This document shows positions 45,003-54,094 of a stretch of 64,000 bases of DNA, one piece after another. The notes below the pieces were generated by a model. That model did no database searches, was not told where the DNA came from, and saw only the letters and a list, made by a program, of their open reading frames with translations. Numbering within the stretch: position 1 is the stretch's first letter; every line of letters begins with the position of its first letter. A program made the position numbers and the translations under genes. Source of the stretch: Methylobacter sp. (GTDB lineage Bacteria > Pseudomonadota > Gammaproteobacteria > Methylococcales > Methylomonadaceae); the NCBI RefSeq assembly GCF_030680395.1, contig NZ_JAUXVR010000045.1, forward strand, positions 54,784 to 118,783, written 5' to 3'.

Positions 45003-47126
45003 TTATCCAGGCAAATCAAATAAAACGGTGGTGCCGCCGCCCGGTGTTTCCTGTAACGTTACCGAACCGCCGCAACTTTCAATAATGCGCCGGACAATAG
45101 CCAAGCCGATGCCGGTAGAATTTTGATCCTCATGCACCTGCAAACGCTCAAATACCCCAAAAACGCGCACCCGGTATTCTGCCGGAATGCCGATGCCATT
45201 ATCCGCAACGCGATAAATCACCCGTCCCGCTTTCAACTCACCACTGATCAGTATATGTGGCGTAAGCTCAGGATGACGATAGCTCAGGGCATTGTCCAGC
45301 AAAATACTGAAAATATCTTTCAGGCGGGGACGGTCGATATAAACCGAAGGAATGCCATTGTAATCGACCAGCGCACCCGTTTCACGCATTAGCGATGCCT
45401 TCTGCTTCAGCAGGTTGGCAATAACCTCCGAAACGGCAATCTTCCCGATCGTGCTGCGTGGCTGGTCAGCAGCAAGATACAATTGGATATCGCGCACCAG
45501 GGCGCTTTGCCGTGCTGCGCCTTGTTCAATAAAATGCAACGAGGCTGTAGCGTCCTCGTTTAGCTGTTCTGTTGGCATGTGTGATTGCAAGCGTTGCACA
45601 AAACTCACCAGACGCCGCGCCGGTTCCTGCAAATGGTGCGCGGCAATGTGAGTAAACTGTTGCAGTTCAGCATGGGCGCGCGCCAACTTATCCTCAATTT
45701 GCTTCCGTTCAGTGATGTCCACGCATGAACCGATATAGCCGAGAAAGGTTTCATTATCGGTGTAGCGGGGAACGCCGACATCCATCAGCCAGCGATATTC
45801 ACCGTCATGGCGACGCAAACGGTATTCCATCGAAAAGCTTGCACGCAGGTCGAATGCCGTCACATAGGTGTCCAGACAGTGCTGATAATCATCGGGATGT
45901 ACGCAGTCTGCCCAACCGCTGCCCTGTTCCTGCTCCAGAGTACGGCCGGTAAATTCCAGCCAAACTTTATTGAAGTAGTAACACAGCTTATCGGTACCCG
46001 ACTGCCAGATCAGCACCGGCGCCGAATCCGCCAACAGCCGGAAACGTTGTTCACTCGCGCGCAGCTGCGTGGTCAGTTCATGAGCCATTTTAATGGCGTT
46101 GATAGTCATATTAAGGTAGGAGCGCAACAGTAAAAACAGCAGGAGACTACTCAGAACTCCCGCCCCCAGAATGATCCACATTTTGCTGTAATCGATACCG
46201 CCCTGCATACCGGCAATCTGCTCGAACTGCAATGTCCACACCGTGCCGTTAAAATCGGTCACTATCTCGACAATAGACAAGGGAGCGGCTGTTCCGGCAT
46301 AAGATGGCTCTGCGCTGTTGTAGAGCAGCTTTTCCGCTTGCGCGGTGCGCCCGTCATAAACGCGCAGATGCACATGAGCCGCTGTAGCGTCTTCAGAATC
46401 AGGCATCAGTTTATTGAGCAAATCACCCATCCGAAACGGGCTGTACACCCAGCCCAATAATGCGGCGCGACGCTGTTCAACGGTATCGACAGGCCGGTTT
46501 TTTTGATAAACAGGCGTATACATCAAAGTGCCCGCCTGCTTTTCTTTAGCCGCTTCCTGTACCAGAGTCACCTTGCCCGACAGGCTGGCTTTATTTTCAT
46601 CCCGTGCCTGTTCCATGGCCGCACGACGCACAGGTTCGGAATACATGTCATAACCAAAGGCGCGTAAGTTAAGCCCACTAAACGGTTCCAGAAAAATGAT
46701 AGCGGTATAAGCGTCACGTTTACCTTCGGGACGCACCGTATAGTCAGGAAAACCTTCAGTGCGCAGCTGTGTCTGGTGTGCGGTCAATTGCTCAGCCGGA
46801 ATCCGGGCTGAAAAACCCAAGCCTTGAATGCCGTTAAAATGTTCGTCATTGAGCAAACGCTGCGCGAAACGATGCCATTCCTGACGCGTCACAGTTTCTG
46901 ATGCATCAAACATCGCGGCGGCACTTAACAATGTCTGCTTATGCGCGTCGAGCCTTGCCACTATTTTTAACCGGGCTTCATCGCAATGGAATGTAAACTG
47001 ACGGTACTCATCCCGTTCTGTGTCGAGTTTCACCGAATAGGCGGCAAACCCCGTGCCAAGCAGCCCCATTATTAACGCTAACCGGGGCAACATGGATCGC
47101 AGATAACGTTTGGCAAATAGTTTCAT
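45003..47126 (-). CDS. CHASE-PAS sensor histidine kinase
   Basis: 707 residues. Membrane segment about 12-31, periplasmic CHASE domain about 80-300 (HFNGIQGLGFSARIP, FLEPFSGLNLRAFGYDM, LMYTPVYQKNRPVD), second membrane segment about 315-335, PAS about 357-472 (ending CVDITERK), then a HWE/phytochrome-like kinase core with phosphoacceptor His497 in AAHHLQEPARRL, N box LLDNALSYRHPE, DNGIGIPAEYRV and GIGLAIVRRIIE. CHASE domains bind small extracellular ligands; the ligand here is not known. The residue after the histidine is His instead of the usual Asp. Confidence 0.9.
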   Translation of the reverse strand: MKLFAKRYLRSMLPRLALIMGLLGTGFAAYSVKLDTERDEYRQFTFHCDEARLKIVARLDAHKQTLLSAAAMFDASETVTRQEWHRFAQRLLNDEHFNGIQGLGFSARIPAEQLTAHQTQLRTEGFPDYTVRPEGKRDAYTAIIFLEPFSGLNLRAFGYDMYSEPVRRAAMEQARDENKASLSGKVTLVQEAAKEKQAGTLMYTPVYQKNRPVDTVEQRRAALLGWVYSPFRMGDLLNKLMPDSEDATAAHVHLRVYDGRTAQAEKLLYNSAEPSYAGTAAPLSIVEIVTDFNGTVWTLQFEQIAGMQGGIDYSKMWIILGAGVLSSLLLFLLLRSYLNMTINAIKMAHELTTQLRASEQRFRLLADSAPVLIWQSGTDKLCYYFNKVWLEFTGRTLEQEQGSGWADCVHPDDYQHCLDTYVTAFDLRASFSMEYRLRRHDGEYRWLMDVGVPRYTDNETFLGYIGSCVDITERKQIEDKLARAHAELQQFTHIAAHHLQEPARRLVSFVQRLQSHMPTEQLNEDATASLHFIEQGAARQSALVRDIQLYLAADQPRSTIGKIAVSEVIANLLKQKASLMRETGALVDYNGIPSVYIDRPRLKDIFSILLDNALSYRHPELTPHILISGELKAGRVIYRVADNGIGIPAEYRVRVFGVFERLQVHEDQNSTGIGLAIVRRIIESCGGSVTLQETPGGGTTVLFDLPG

Positions 47127-47205
47127 TATTGTTTCTTGCGCTTGTTTCCAAGCTCCCGATTTGCGTTAAAGGAAACGCTGTAGGGCATGATTGACGGCAT
47201 TTCCA

Positions 47206-50200
47206 TTATTCCAAGTTAGCATTATTTAAAACAGGCAATTCAAACCAGAACATACAACCTTGTCCCTCGCCCGCCGATTCTACGCCAATGGTTCCGTTGT
47301 GATGTTCGACAATTTTACGGCACAAGGCCAAGCCGACGCCGGTGCCGTCAAAGCGGCTGCGCGCCTGTAATCGTGAGAAAACTTTAAACAGCCGATCCAT
47401 TTGGCTCGGCTCGATACCGATACCGTGATCTCGCACTTCTACCCGAAATAATTCGCCGCTGACCCGTCCATGAACATCAACCTGCGGCGGCTGATTTTCT
47501 TCGTGATATTTAAGCGCATTGCCGATCAGGTTTTGCAGCAGCCGTGTTAATTCATCACGGCTGGCGAACAATTCGGGCCAAGCCCCGGTCGCTTTGATTT
47601 CGCCGCCGCAAGCATTGAGTTCAGGCCCCAGAAAAGCCAGCGCCTCATCTAAAGAGGCCTTGCTGCAAATCCGGGTTTTGGCTTCATATTTACGGCCTAC
47701 CCGCGAATAATCCAGCAGCGATAAAATCATCGCATCCATGCGCTTTGCGCCGTTAGCCGCAAAATCGATAAACTGTTGCGTTTCTTCATTCAGTTGCCCG
47801 GTCAATGCGCTTTCAATCAGCGACAAATAACTGGTCACCATGCGTAGCGGCTGGCGCATATCGTGGGATATCGCATAGGCGAATTGCTCCAGATCGGCAT
47901 TGGAGCGTTTCAGCTCGGACTCAGCTCGTTTGTATTCGGTGATGTCTTCAACCATTGCCATGACATAATCAAGTTCTCCGCCGGTTTTACGCACACCACG
48001 CACCACCAGTTTGGCAGGGATAATTTTGCCGGTGCGACTGATAAAGCGCTTTTCCAAGGCATAACCATTAATCTCATGAGCCAGCAACTTTTCAAATTGC
48101 TCAGTATCGGAGGCTAAATCTTCGGGATGCGTCAACTCCGCCCAGGTCATTTCATGTAAATCTTGTTCTGAATATTCGAGCATTCTGCACAGACATTCAT
48201 TAATACGAACCCAGCCTTTTTCAAGTGAGGTAACCGCTAAACCCACAAGATCCAATTCGTAAAATGCCCGTAACTGTTCCTCGCTATTACGTTTTGCCAG
48301 CTCTGCCTGTTTGCGTTCGGTAATGTCATACAACACCACCAAATGCTCATCCTTAAAAGACTCTGAAATGAGCGCAGCACTCCCTAATACCGTTTTTAGT
48401 GCGCCGTCCTTGCTGCAAATGTTAAGCTCCATCGGCTGAAATGGCTGGTGTTCACGCTCGGATTGTCCAAGTTCGGCTTGCCACGTCTCGACCACCCATT
48501 GCCGATAATCGAGATCGGGATAGGCTTTCGGCCACCAGTCTGCCAACGTCGGAATATCATCCATGCTGTACCCAAAAGTTTGCACAAACGCCGGATTCAG
48601 GAACGTGATATTCAACTGGTCATTATTCATCGCCATTGGCACCGGAGAAGCCTCAATAATCGAACGGAACTTTACCTCGCTGGCTTTTAGCTCATCTTCC
48701 ATGAGTTTGCGCTCGGTAATGTCTTGATGACTGACCACGACCCCGCGACGCGAACCCTGCAATGGCGAGACATTCATGTGAAACCACCGCTGCTGAGTGG
48801 GCGAGTGGCACGGATACTCCAGATGAAATGTTTCCTGATAGCCGGCCAGCACCGCTGCAATGCCGTCTTGCGCAGCATTTGCCTCATCGCCATAAGGTAG
48901 ATCAAATGGATTTTCACAGGCGTCCAGATAATTAAATCCCAGAAAATTCTGGCTGGATTCCGATAAATGATTTTCTTTGGCAAACTGCCGCCATGCGTTG
49001 TTGACGGCAACAATAACCCCCTGCGCATCCAGCACTGCAATTTGCGAAGCCAGCGAGTTCAGTATGCTGATGTTAAAGGCGTCGCTGTCGCGCAGTTTTT
49101 CCTCCATCTGCTTGCGTTCGCTAATATCGGTATGCGTTCCAATCACCCGTAAAGGATTGCCTTCAGCATCGCGACTGACCACTATGCCGCGGTCGAGTAT
49201 CCATTTCCAGCTGCCATCCTTGCAACTGACCCGATGTTCGCTGGTATAAACAGGAGTTTCGTCGTCGAAATGCGCCTGTACTACGGCAAGTGTGTCCGTT
49301 TTGTCATCAGGGTGAATACGTTTCTTCCATTCATCCAGACCGTTGCCGATCTCATCTTTAGTAAAACCCAGCATTTCTTTCCAGCGTCTGGAGAAAAATA
49401 CTGTGCCTTCGGCTACATTCCAATCCCAAAGACCATCACCTGAGCCTTCGACAGCAAATTTCCAGCGAAATTCGCTTTCACGTAGCGCATTCTCCATCTG
49501 TTTGCGTTCGCTGATGTCGGTTGAGATGCCGCACAAGCCGTAAATGCTGCCGTCTTCGCGGCGTAGCGGCTGCTTAACGGAAAGATAGGTGTTGGCAACG
49601 GTGTTGATCTTGTCGATATTAATCTCCTCGGTCGCTATGCGCTGTCCCAGTTCGATGATATGACGATCATTTTCACGTAGTGTTGCTGCGGTACTCTCGT
49701 TAAAAAAATCACTATCCGTTTTACCGATGATGTCTTCCAATTCCTGACCGAACAGTTGCCGCACCGGCTTGTTGGCGTACTGATATTGATAATTGCAATC
49801 CTTGATGTAGATATAGGCTTCGACGCTATCCAGTATGGTATTCAGTCTGTTTTCGCTGTCCCGAAGCTTTGCCTCCATCTGTTTGCGCTCGGTAATATCG
49901 CGAATATAGGCGTTAAAAAAATAGCCGTCCTCGTGCCCCAGAGCATCGACAGCCAGTTCGACCGGAACTTCCGAAGCATCGGCGCGCAAACCGATAATCT
50001 CCAAACGTGCGCCGATAATAATATTTGATGTGCCCGTGACCATAAATCGTGATAAACCTTGCCGATGTCTTTCCCGATAAGCCGGCGGAATGATTAAATC
50101 GGCCAATTCGCATCCTATTGCCTGTTCGCTGGAGTAACCGAAGATATGTTCGGCTTGGGCATTCCAGCCTATTACCTTGCCGTTATGATCCATGCTGATA

Positions 50201-50697
50201 ATCCCATCCAGCGCTGAGCCCAGCAATAACTGGGTACGTGCGCTATTTTTCTGTAACTCAGCAATGGCAACACGCAACGCTTCCTCTGCTGTTTTTCTTT
50301 GTTGTATCTCGGCTTGCAGTTGTGCGGTACTGGGCAAAGACAGGACGCGAAGAACAACCCATAGCGTCAACGCGGCAGCGGCGACCGAAAGGATAGCCGT
50401 AAAACCCTTAAGCAAGCCGTCCAACCAATATAAAGGGATCCAGACCGTGATAGCCGACAGTAAATGCGTAGTACCGCAGGCGACAATAAATCCGGCAAAC
50501 AGGGCAACCAGTCGCGGATAGGGGAAATCTTTACGCTGCCGGATAAAGTAGAGCAAAATCGGCGGAATGGCATAGTAGGATAACGTGATCAGCAGATCTG
50601 AAACGACGTGCAGCCACAGTAATATCGGGCTCCATGACAGGCAATAGCCATGCGGAATAAGGTCTTTAATATCGAAAAGGTCAATCAGTGCTTGCAT
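47206..50697 (-). CDS. Ethylene-receptor-type sensor histidine kinase with six PAS domains
   Basis: 1163 residues. The N-terminal membrane region (about 20-115) matches the ethylene-binding domain of plant ETR1: Asp34, Tyr41, Ile44, Pro45, Ile71, Cys74 and His78 lie at exactly the spacing of ETR1 Asp25, Tyr32, Ile35, Pro36, Ile62, Cys65 and His69, the last two being the copper(I) ligands (IVACGTTHLL). Then a linker, six PAS domains (about 155-270, 281-397, 408-527, 538-662, 673-793, 804-921), phosphoacceptor His945 in AISHDMRQPLRM, and an ATPase domain with NALKYHEENQP, DHGIGIEPSQ and GTGVGLALCRKIVE. First gene of the signalling block. Ethylene and copper binding are predicted from the conserved residues. 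Confidence 0.9.
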   Translation of the reverse strand: MQALIDLFDIKDLIPHGYCLSWSPILLWLHVVSDLLITLSYYAIPPILLYFIRQRKDFPYPRLVALFAGFIVACGTTHLLSAITVWIPLYWLDGLLKGFTAILSVAAAALTLWVVLRVLSLPSTAQLQAEIQQRKTAEEALRVAIAELQKNSARTQLLLGSALDGIISMDHNGKVIGWNAQAEHIFGYSSEQAIGCELADLIIPPAYRERHRQGLSRFMVTGTSNIIIGARLEIIGLRADASEVPVELAVDALGHEDGYFFNAYIRDITERKQMEAKLRDSENRLNTILDSVEAYIYIKDCNYQYQYANKPVRQLFGQELEDIIGKTDSDFFNESTAATLRENDRHIIELGQRIATEEINIDKINTVANTYLSVKQPLRREDGSIYGLCGISTDISERKQMENALRESEFRWKFAVEGSGDGLWDWNVAEGTVFFSRRWKEMLGFTKDEIGNGLDEWKKRIHPDDKTDTLAVVQAHFDDETPVYTSEHRVSCKDGSWKWILDRGIVVSRDAEGNPLRVIGTHTDISERKQMEEKLRDSDAFNISILNSLASQIAVLDAQGVIVAVNNAWRQFAKENHLSESSQNFLGFNYLDACENPFDLPYGDEANAAQDGIAAVLAGYQETFHLEYPCHSPTQQRWFHMNVSPLQGSRRGVVVSHQDITERKLMEDELKASEVKFRSIIEASPVPMAMNNDQLNITFLNPAFVQTFGYSMDDIPTLADWWPKAYPDLDYRQWVVETWQAELGQSEREHQPFQPMELNICSKDGALKTVLGSAALISESFKDEHLVVLYDITERKQAELAKRNSEEQLRAFYELDLVGLAVTSLEKGWVRINECLCRMLEYSEQDLHEMTWAELTHPEDLASDTEQFEKLLAHEINGYALEKRFISRTGKIIPAKLVVRGVRKTGGELDYVMAMVEDITEYKRAESELKRSNADLEQFAYAISHDMRQPLRMVTSYLSLIESALTGQLNEETQQFIDFAANGAKRMDAMILSLLDYSRVGRKYEAKTRICSKASLDEALAFLGPELNACGGEIKATGAWPELFASRDELTRLLQNLIGNALKYHEENQPPQVDVHGRVSGELFRVEVRDHGIGIEPSQMDRLFKVFSRLQARSRFDGTGVGLALCRKIVEHHNGTIGVESAGEGQGCMFWFELPVLNNANLE

Positions 50698-50793
50698 GTG
50701 TCAGGAGTAGGATGAGAGGTGGATTGTTAGCATGACTTAAAACTGCCAACGTCCTGTTTACTGCTATAAAATACGATATGTTGAGTTAATATC

Positions 50794-51306
50794 TTACCGC
50801 TCAGCCTGTTTATAATTCCAGATTTGCAGCAAACTTAAAGTTGCCAGCATTAAAAAGGCCAGCAATGTCCATGCAGGCATACTGAAACCCAGCAGTGTCC
50901 AATCCACCTTGGCGCAATCCCCGGTACCGCTGAGCATTAACTTGACCGTTTCTAACAATGGGAAGTTTTGCAACACATATTCCAGGCCGGGGCCGCATTC
51001 CGGCACCTTATCGGCAGGCAAATGCTGTATCCAGACATGCCGGGTTGAAATCGCCGCGCCGCACAAAGCCGTTACCGCGCCTGCGATGGCATAGGCCGTC
51101 ACACCGGTCTGTCCGGGATTGTGGATAGCGGCGCTTAAAAAAACCAGACCGGTCAGCAAAATTGCAATGCGTTGGGAAATGCACAAGGGGCAAGGATCCA
51201 AGCCTTGAACAAATTGAAAATAAGCGCCCATCGACAACAAAAAAACACAACCGAGAAAGCCCAGAAAAAACCAGATTCTCGAATTAAATCTTACCAATTC
51301 CAACAT
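50794..51306 (-). CDS. dsbB: Disulfide bond formation protein DsbB
   Basis: Inner-membrane oxidoreductase that reoxidises DsbA and passes electrons to quinone. 170 residues, four membrane segments. Both redox pairs are present: Cys39/Cys42 in DPCPLCISQR and Cys104/Cys131 in the periplasmic loop (PECGPGLEY, GTGDCAKVDW). ATG 51306 is used; the longer frame to 51354 adds an unlikely basic extension. Stands alone, with a repeat-rich interval upstream. Confidence 0.94.
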   Translation of the reverse strand: MLELVRFNSRIWFFLGFLGCVFLLSMGAYFQFVQGLDPCPLCISQRIAILLTGLVFLSAAIHNPGQTGVTAYAIAGAVTALCGAAISTRHVWIQHLPADKVPECGPGLEYVLQNFPLLETVKLMLSGTGDCAKVDWTLLGFSMPAWTLLAFLMLATLSLLQIWNYKQAER

Positions 51307-51346
51307 GACCAACCGCCTTTTAAAAAGTTTATTTCTAGTTTTTCTC

Positions 51347-51557
51347 GTTCCCACGCCTACGTCACTGCCATTAAGTTAATGGGTGGACAGTCCCTTCTCC
51401 CTCTGGGAGAAGGTTAGGATGTAGGCGGGAATAAGCCCGCCCGGCGACGCGTTTCCGGCAATCGGAGTGCCGGAAACGCCAGTTCTTGCTATCGCTCGAA
51501 CCGGCTTATTCCGGCCTACGTCGAGATGTGTATAACGACGAGCGCCTACGTGGGAAC
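51347..51557. repeat. Nested palindromic repeats upstream of dsbB
   Basis: The interval 51,307-51,623 has no gene. It holds nested inverted repeats: GTTCCCACG (51347-51355) with CGTGGGAAC (51549-51557); GTAGGCGGGAATAAGCC (51421-51437) with a one-mismatch partner at 51503-51519; and a perfect 12-bp stem GCGTTTCCGGCA (51449-51460) with TGCCGGAAACGC (51468-51479). A separate hairpin TTCTCCC/GGGAGAA lies at 51395-51411. It looks like repeats inserted one inside another. Confidence 0.8.
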
Positions 51558-51623
51558 AAGGAAGGACGGAGGATAAAATTTGATGATCGAGTAGCCCTTC
51601 ACCCTTCACCCTTCGCCTTTAGT

Positions 51624-52034
51624 TTATTTACAAGCCCTGTACATTCCATCCAGAACTAATGAATTCGGGCTGACCATACCTATAATCTTGCCATTTTCAA
51701 TGACCGGCGCCCTGACCAGATTATAGTTGGCGAATAAGCGCGAGCAATAGCGGATGTCCATATCGGGATGCACCGAAATTACCGGTTTACTCATGACCTC
51801 ATAAACATTGACCCGATCCGGTGCACGGTCTTTCGCCAATACATGGCGCGCGATGTCGCCGGAATTAATCATGCCGTATTCGTCGTCTTGATGACGTTTA
51901 TTAACGATAAGCACTGAGGTTTTAAGCGCTTTCATCTTTTTCAGGGCATCTTCTACGGTAGCAATGCCGTCGATGGTGCCGAAATCGGCTTTCATCACAT
52001 CTCTGACACGAATTACAATGCGTGGCGCAATCAT
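51624..52034 (-). CDS. CBS domain pair protein
   Basis: 136 residues made of two CBS motifs (VRDVMKADFGTIDGIATVEDA and VYEVMSKPVISVHPDMDIRY, each with its VI/AP..-G.. strand: VRAPVIENGKIIGMVS). CBS pairs bind adenosyl nucleotides and tune partner proteins. The ATG overlaps the stop of the PII-like gene as ATGA, so it belongs to the DUF1538 operon and probably regulates that membrane system. Confidence 0.9.
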   Translation of the reverse strand: MIAPRIVIRVRDVMKADFGTIDGIATVEDALKKMKALKTSVLIVNKRHQDDEYGMINSGDIARHVLAKDRAPDRVNVYEVMSKPVISVHPDMDIRYCSRLFANYNLVRAPVIENGKIIGMVSPNSLVLDGMYRACK

Positions 52035-52381
52035 ATTTTGTCCTCAAGTTCGTGGGTTAATTGTTCAACCTGATGCATAACGCCGACGGCGTCTTCAACA
52101 TCAATCTGAATGGCAATACCGGTACCGGGCTTGCTGTCGAATTGCGCGACCTTGGCAATGGCTTCCAGAATGTGGCGGCTAAGGTGTTCTTCGACCAGCA
52201 ACATCAGCACATCGCGTTGAGTTTCCAGCGTCAGCCCGAAAAAAGTTTTCGATTGCTTCATGCCTTCGCCGCGCGCATTACTGACCACGGTTGCGCCCTT
52301 AGCACCGTTTTTACGCGCAGTCTCAAGCACCTGGTCGGTCTTGTCGTCTTCGACAAATGCGATAATTAATTTGAAATGCAT
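52031..52381 (-). CDS. PII-like signalling protein
   Basis: 116 residues with a PII/GlnB-like ferredoxin fold pattern: MHFKLIIAFVEDDKTDQVLE at the N-terminus, GAKGATVVSNARGEG in the region of the T-loop, and the end GIAIQIDVEDAVGVM. The T-loop tyrosine of GlnB is absent, so uridylylation is not expected. ATG 52381 follows GAGGAA with good spacing; the frame could be read four codons longer. Encoded between the DUF1538 genes and a CBS protein, as in other bacteria; PII relatives often gate membrane transporters. Confidence 0.82.
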   Translation of the reverse strand: MHFKLIIAFVEDDKTDQVLETARKNGAKGATVVSNARGEGMKQSKTFFGLTLETQRDVLMLLVEEHLSRHILEAIAKVAQFDSKPGTGIAIQIDVEDAVGVMHQVEQLTHELEDKI

Positions 52382-52389
52382 GGTGTTCC

Positions 52390-53166
52390 TCAAGGTTTGG
52401 ATGAAAGACTGCCTTTGCTAAGCCATTGTGCGATTTGCGCGTAGCCCAGGACAGCGATGATGGGAAATAGACTGGCAAAGGCGATCAAACCGAAGCCATC
52501 CAATAACGGGTTGCGACCGGGGACGGTAGAGGCCAATCCCAGGCCCAACGCAGTAACCAACGGCACAGTGACCGTTGAAGTCGTTACCCCACCCGAATCA
52601 TAAGCCAAACCAATGATCTGTTTGGGGGCAAACAGGGTTTGAATCAGCACGACGATATACCCTGTGACGATAAAATAATAAAGCTCCGTTCCGGTCACAA
52701 TCCGGTAAGCGCCCAGCGCAATGCCGAAAGCGACGCCGATGGAAACCGCGATGCGCAGTCCCAGCGCATGAATAGTACCTCCGGAAATCTGCTGGGCTTT
52801 CATTGCAACCGCCAGTAAAGACGGTTCGGCCAATGTGGTCGCAAAACCGATGCTGGCGGCAAACACATACACCCAACAATAGGCTCGCCAACTTACGTTT
52901 TGTGCGGCGGGATCAATACCCAGAAACTCCGGCGTAGTCAACTGGGCCGCCATCAGCTTCCCCAACGGGAACAGCGCCATTTCCAGGCCTTTCAGAAAAA
53001 ATGCAATGCCGAGCAAAACGTAGATAAACCCGATCAGCATTTTTTTCGGATGCGCCAGGGGTTTGCGGATAACCAGCAACTGAAAGCCGATGATAATCGC
53101 AGCAATCGGCAAAATATCCCGGCAGGTAGCCAGCAGAACCAAACCAAATTGGCTGATCCAATCCAT
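52390..53166 (-). CDS. DUF1538 family membrane protein (second of pair)
   Basis: 258 residues with about six to seven membrane helices. The family hallmark [20 protein letters not shown] is followed by ALGLGLASTVPGRNPLLDGFG. The reaction is not established; the membrane fold and PII/CBS partners suggest a regulated transporter. Start overlaps the stop of the first DUF1538 gene (TAATG) and the PII-like gene follows after 8 bp, so they form one operon. Confidence 0.85.
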   Translation of the reverse strand: MDWISQFGLVLLATCRDILPIAAIIIGFQLLVIRKPLAHPKKMLIGFIYVLLGIAFFLKGLEMALFPLGKLMAAQLTTPEFLGIDPAAQNVSWRAYCWVYVFAASIGFATTLAEPSLLAVAMKAQQISGGTIHALGLRIAVSIGVAFGIALGAYRIVTGTELYYFIVTGYIVVLIQTLFAPKQIIGLAYDSGGVTTSTVTVPLVTALGLGLASTVPGRNPLLDGFGLIAFASLFPIIAVLGYAQIAQWLSKGSLSSKP

Positions 53167-53894
53167 TATCTCAGCACCCCGTAGACCATGACGAAAACTA
53201 TCGGCGTTAATGACGCAAAGGCAATCAGCCCGAAACCGTCAGTCATCGGATTACGCCCTTTAATGGCTGTCGCCAGACCGACGCCCAACGCAGTCACCAG
53301 CGGAACGGTAATCGTCGACGTGGTGACGCCGCCGGAATCGTAGGCGATGCCGATGATTTCAGGCGGTGCAAACGGCGTTATGGCAATCACTCCGCAATAG
53401 CCGCCGATAATCAGGTAGTACAAAGGCCAACCCCGGATAATCCGCAACACGCCGACCAAAATAGCAAAACCGACCGACAGCGCGACAGTGATGCGTAAAC
53501 CCAACGCATAACTGTCTTTAGCGTCATCGCTGGGTTCGATAATACCGGCCTTACCGGCAATGTTCGCCGCTTCCTGGGCAACGGCAATCAGCGCGGGTTC
53601 CGCCACCGTAGTGCCAAAGCCCAGACAAAAGGCAAAGGTCAGCAGCCAGAACAAACTGCCTTTGCGAGCAAACGCATAAGCCATCGCCTCGCCAATCGGA
53701 AACAGGCTTTGTTCCAACCCCTGAACAAACAGGGTAAGACCGAGCACAACGAAAAGAGTGCCTGCGATTAGACCGCCGACATCGGGAATAGGCTGTCGGA
53801 TAATAAAAACCTGGAATACCAGAACAACCGCGAGGATAGGCGCCAAGTCTAAAAAGCTACTGAACAGTTGTTTAATAAAAGGGTTGTTAAACAT
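53166..53894 (-). CDS. DUF1538 family membrane protein (first of pair)
   Basis: 242 residues, several membrane helices, paralogous to the next gene: [20 protein letters not shown] and [21 protein letters not shown] align with its partner, and both have [14 protein letters not shown]-type segments with alanine and proline conserved. The two probably form a heteromeric membrane complex. First gene of DUF1538-DUF1538-PII-CBS. Substrate unknown. Confidence 0.85.
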   Translation of the reverse strand: MFNNPFIKQLFSSFLDLAPILAVVLVFQVFIIRQPIPDVGGLIAGTLFVVLGLTLFVQGLEQSLFPIGEAMAYAFARKGSLFWLLTFAFCLGFGTTVAEPALIAVAQEAANIAGKAGIIEPSDDAKDSYALGLRITVALSVGFAILVGVLRIIRGWPLYYLIIGGYCGVIAITPFAPPEIIGIAYDSGGVTTSTITVPLVTALGVGLATAIKGRNPMTDGFGLIAFASLTPIVFVMVYGVLR

Positions 53895-53977
53895 TCAATC
53901 TCTTTGTCTGGTTTTTTAAGGGTTTTGCCGCAAATCCGGCATCGCAACAATTAAGCAATCCGGCTAAAGTTTTCAGG

Positions 53978-54030
53978 CGCCTTGGAGTGCAAGCTCCGCT
54001 TGCAAAGCAGGCGTAGCCTGCACTCCGGCG
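53978..54030. repeat. Three-way-junction palindrome (REP/BIME-like)
   Basis: An outer stem GGAGT (53984-53988) with ACTCC (54022-54026), extended by CGCC/GGCG beyond a TT bulge, encloses two perfect hairpins: GCAAGC-TCC-GCTTGC (53989-54003) and GCAGGC-GTA-GCCTGC (54007-54021), separated by AAA. The whole folds as a cloverleaf-like unit. It lies between the response regulator gene and the DUF1538 operon. Confidence 0.85.
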
Positions 54031-54094
54031 ACAGGAAAAACTGGAAACTTATACTCAGGCACTTATTTAATCATATTTTTCGGTAATCCAATCC

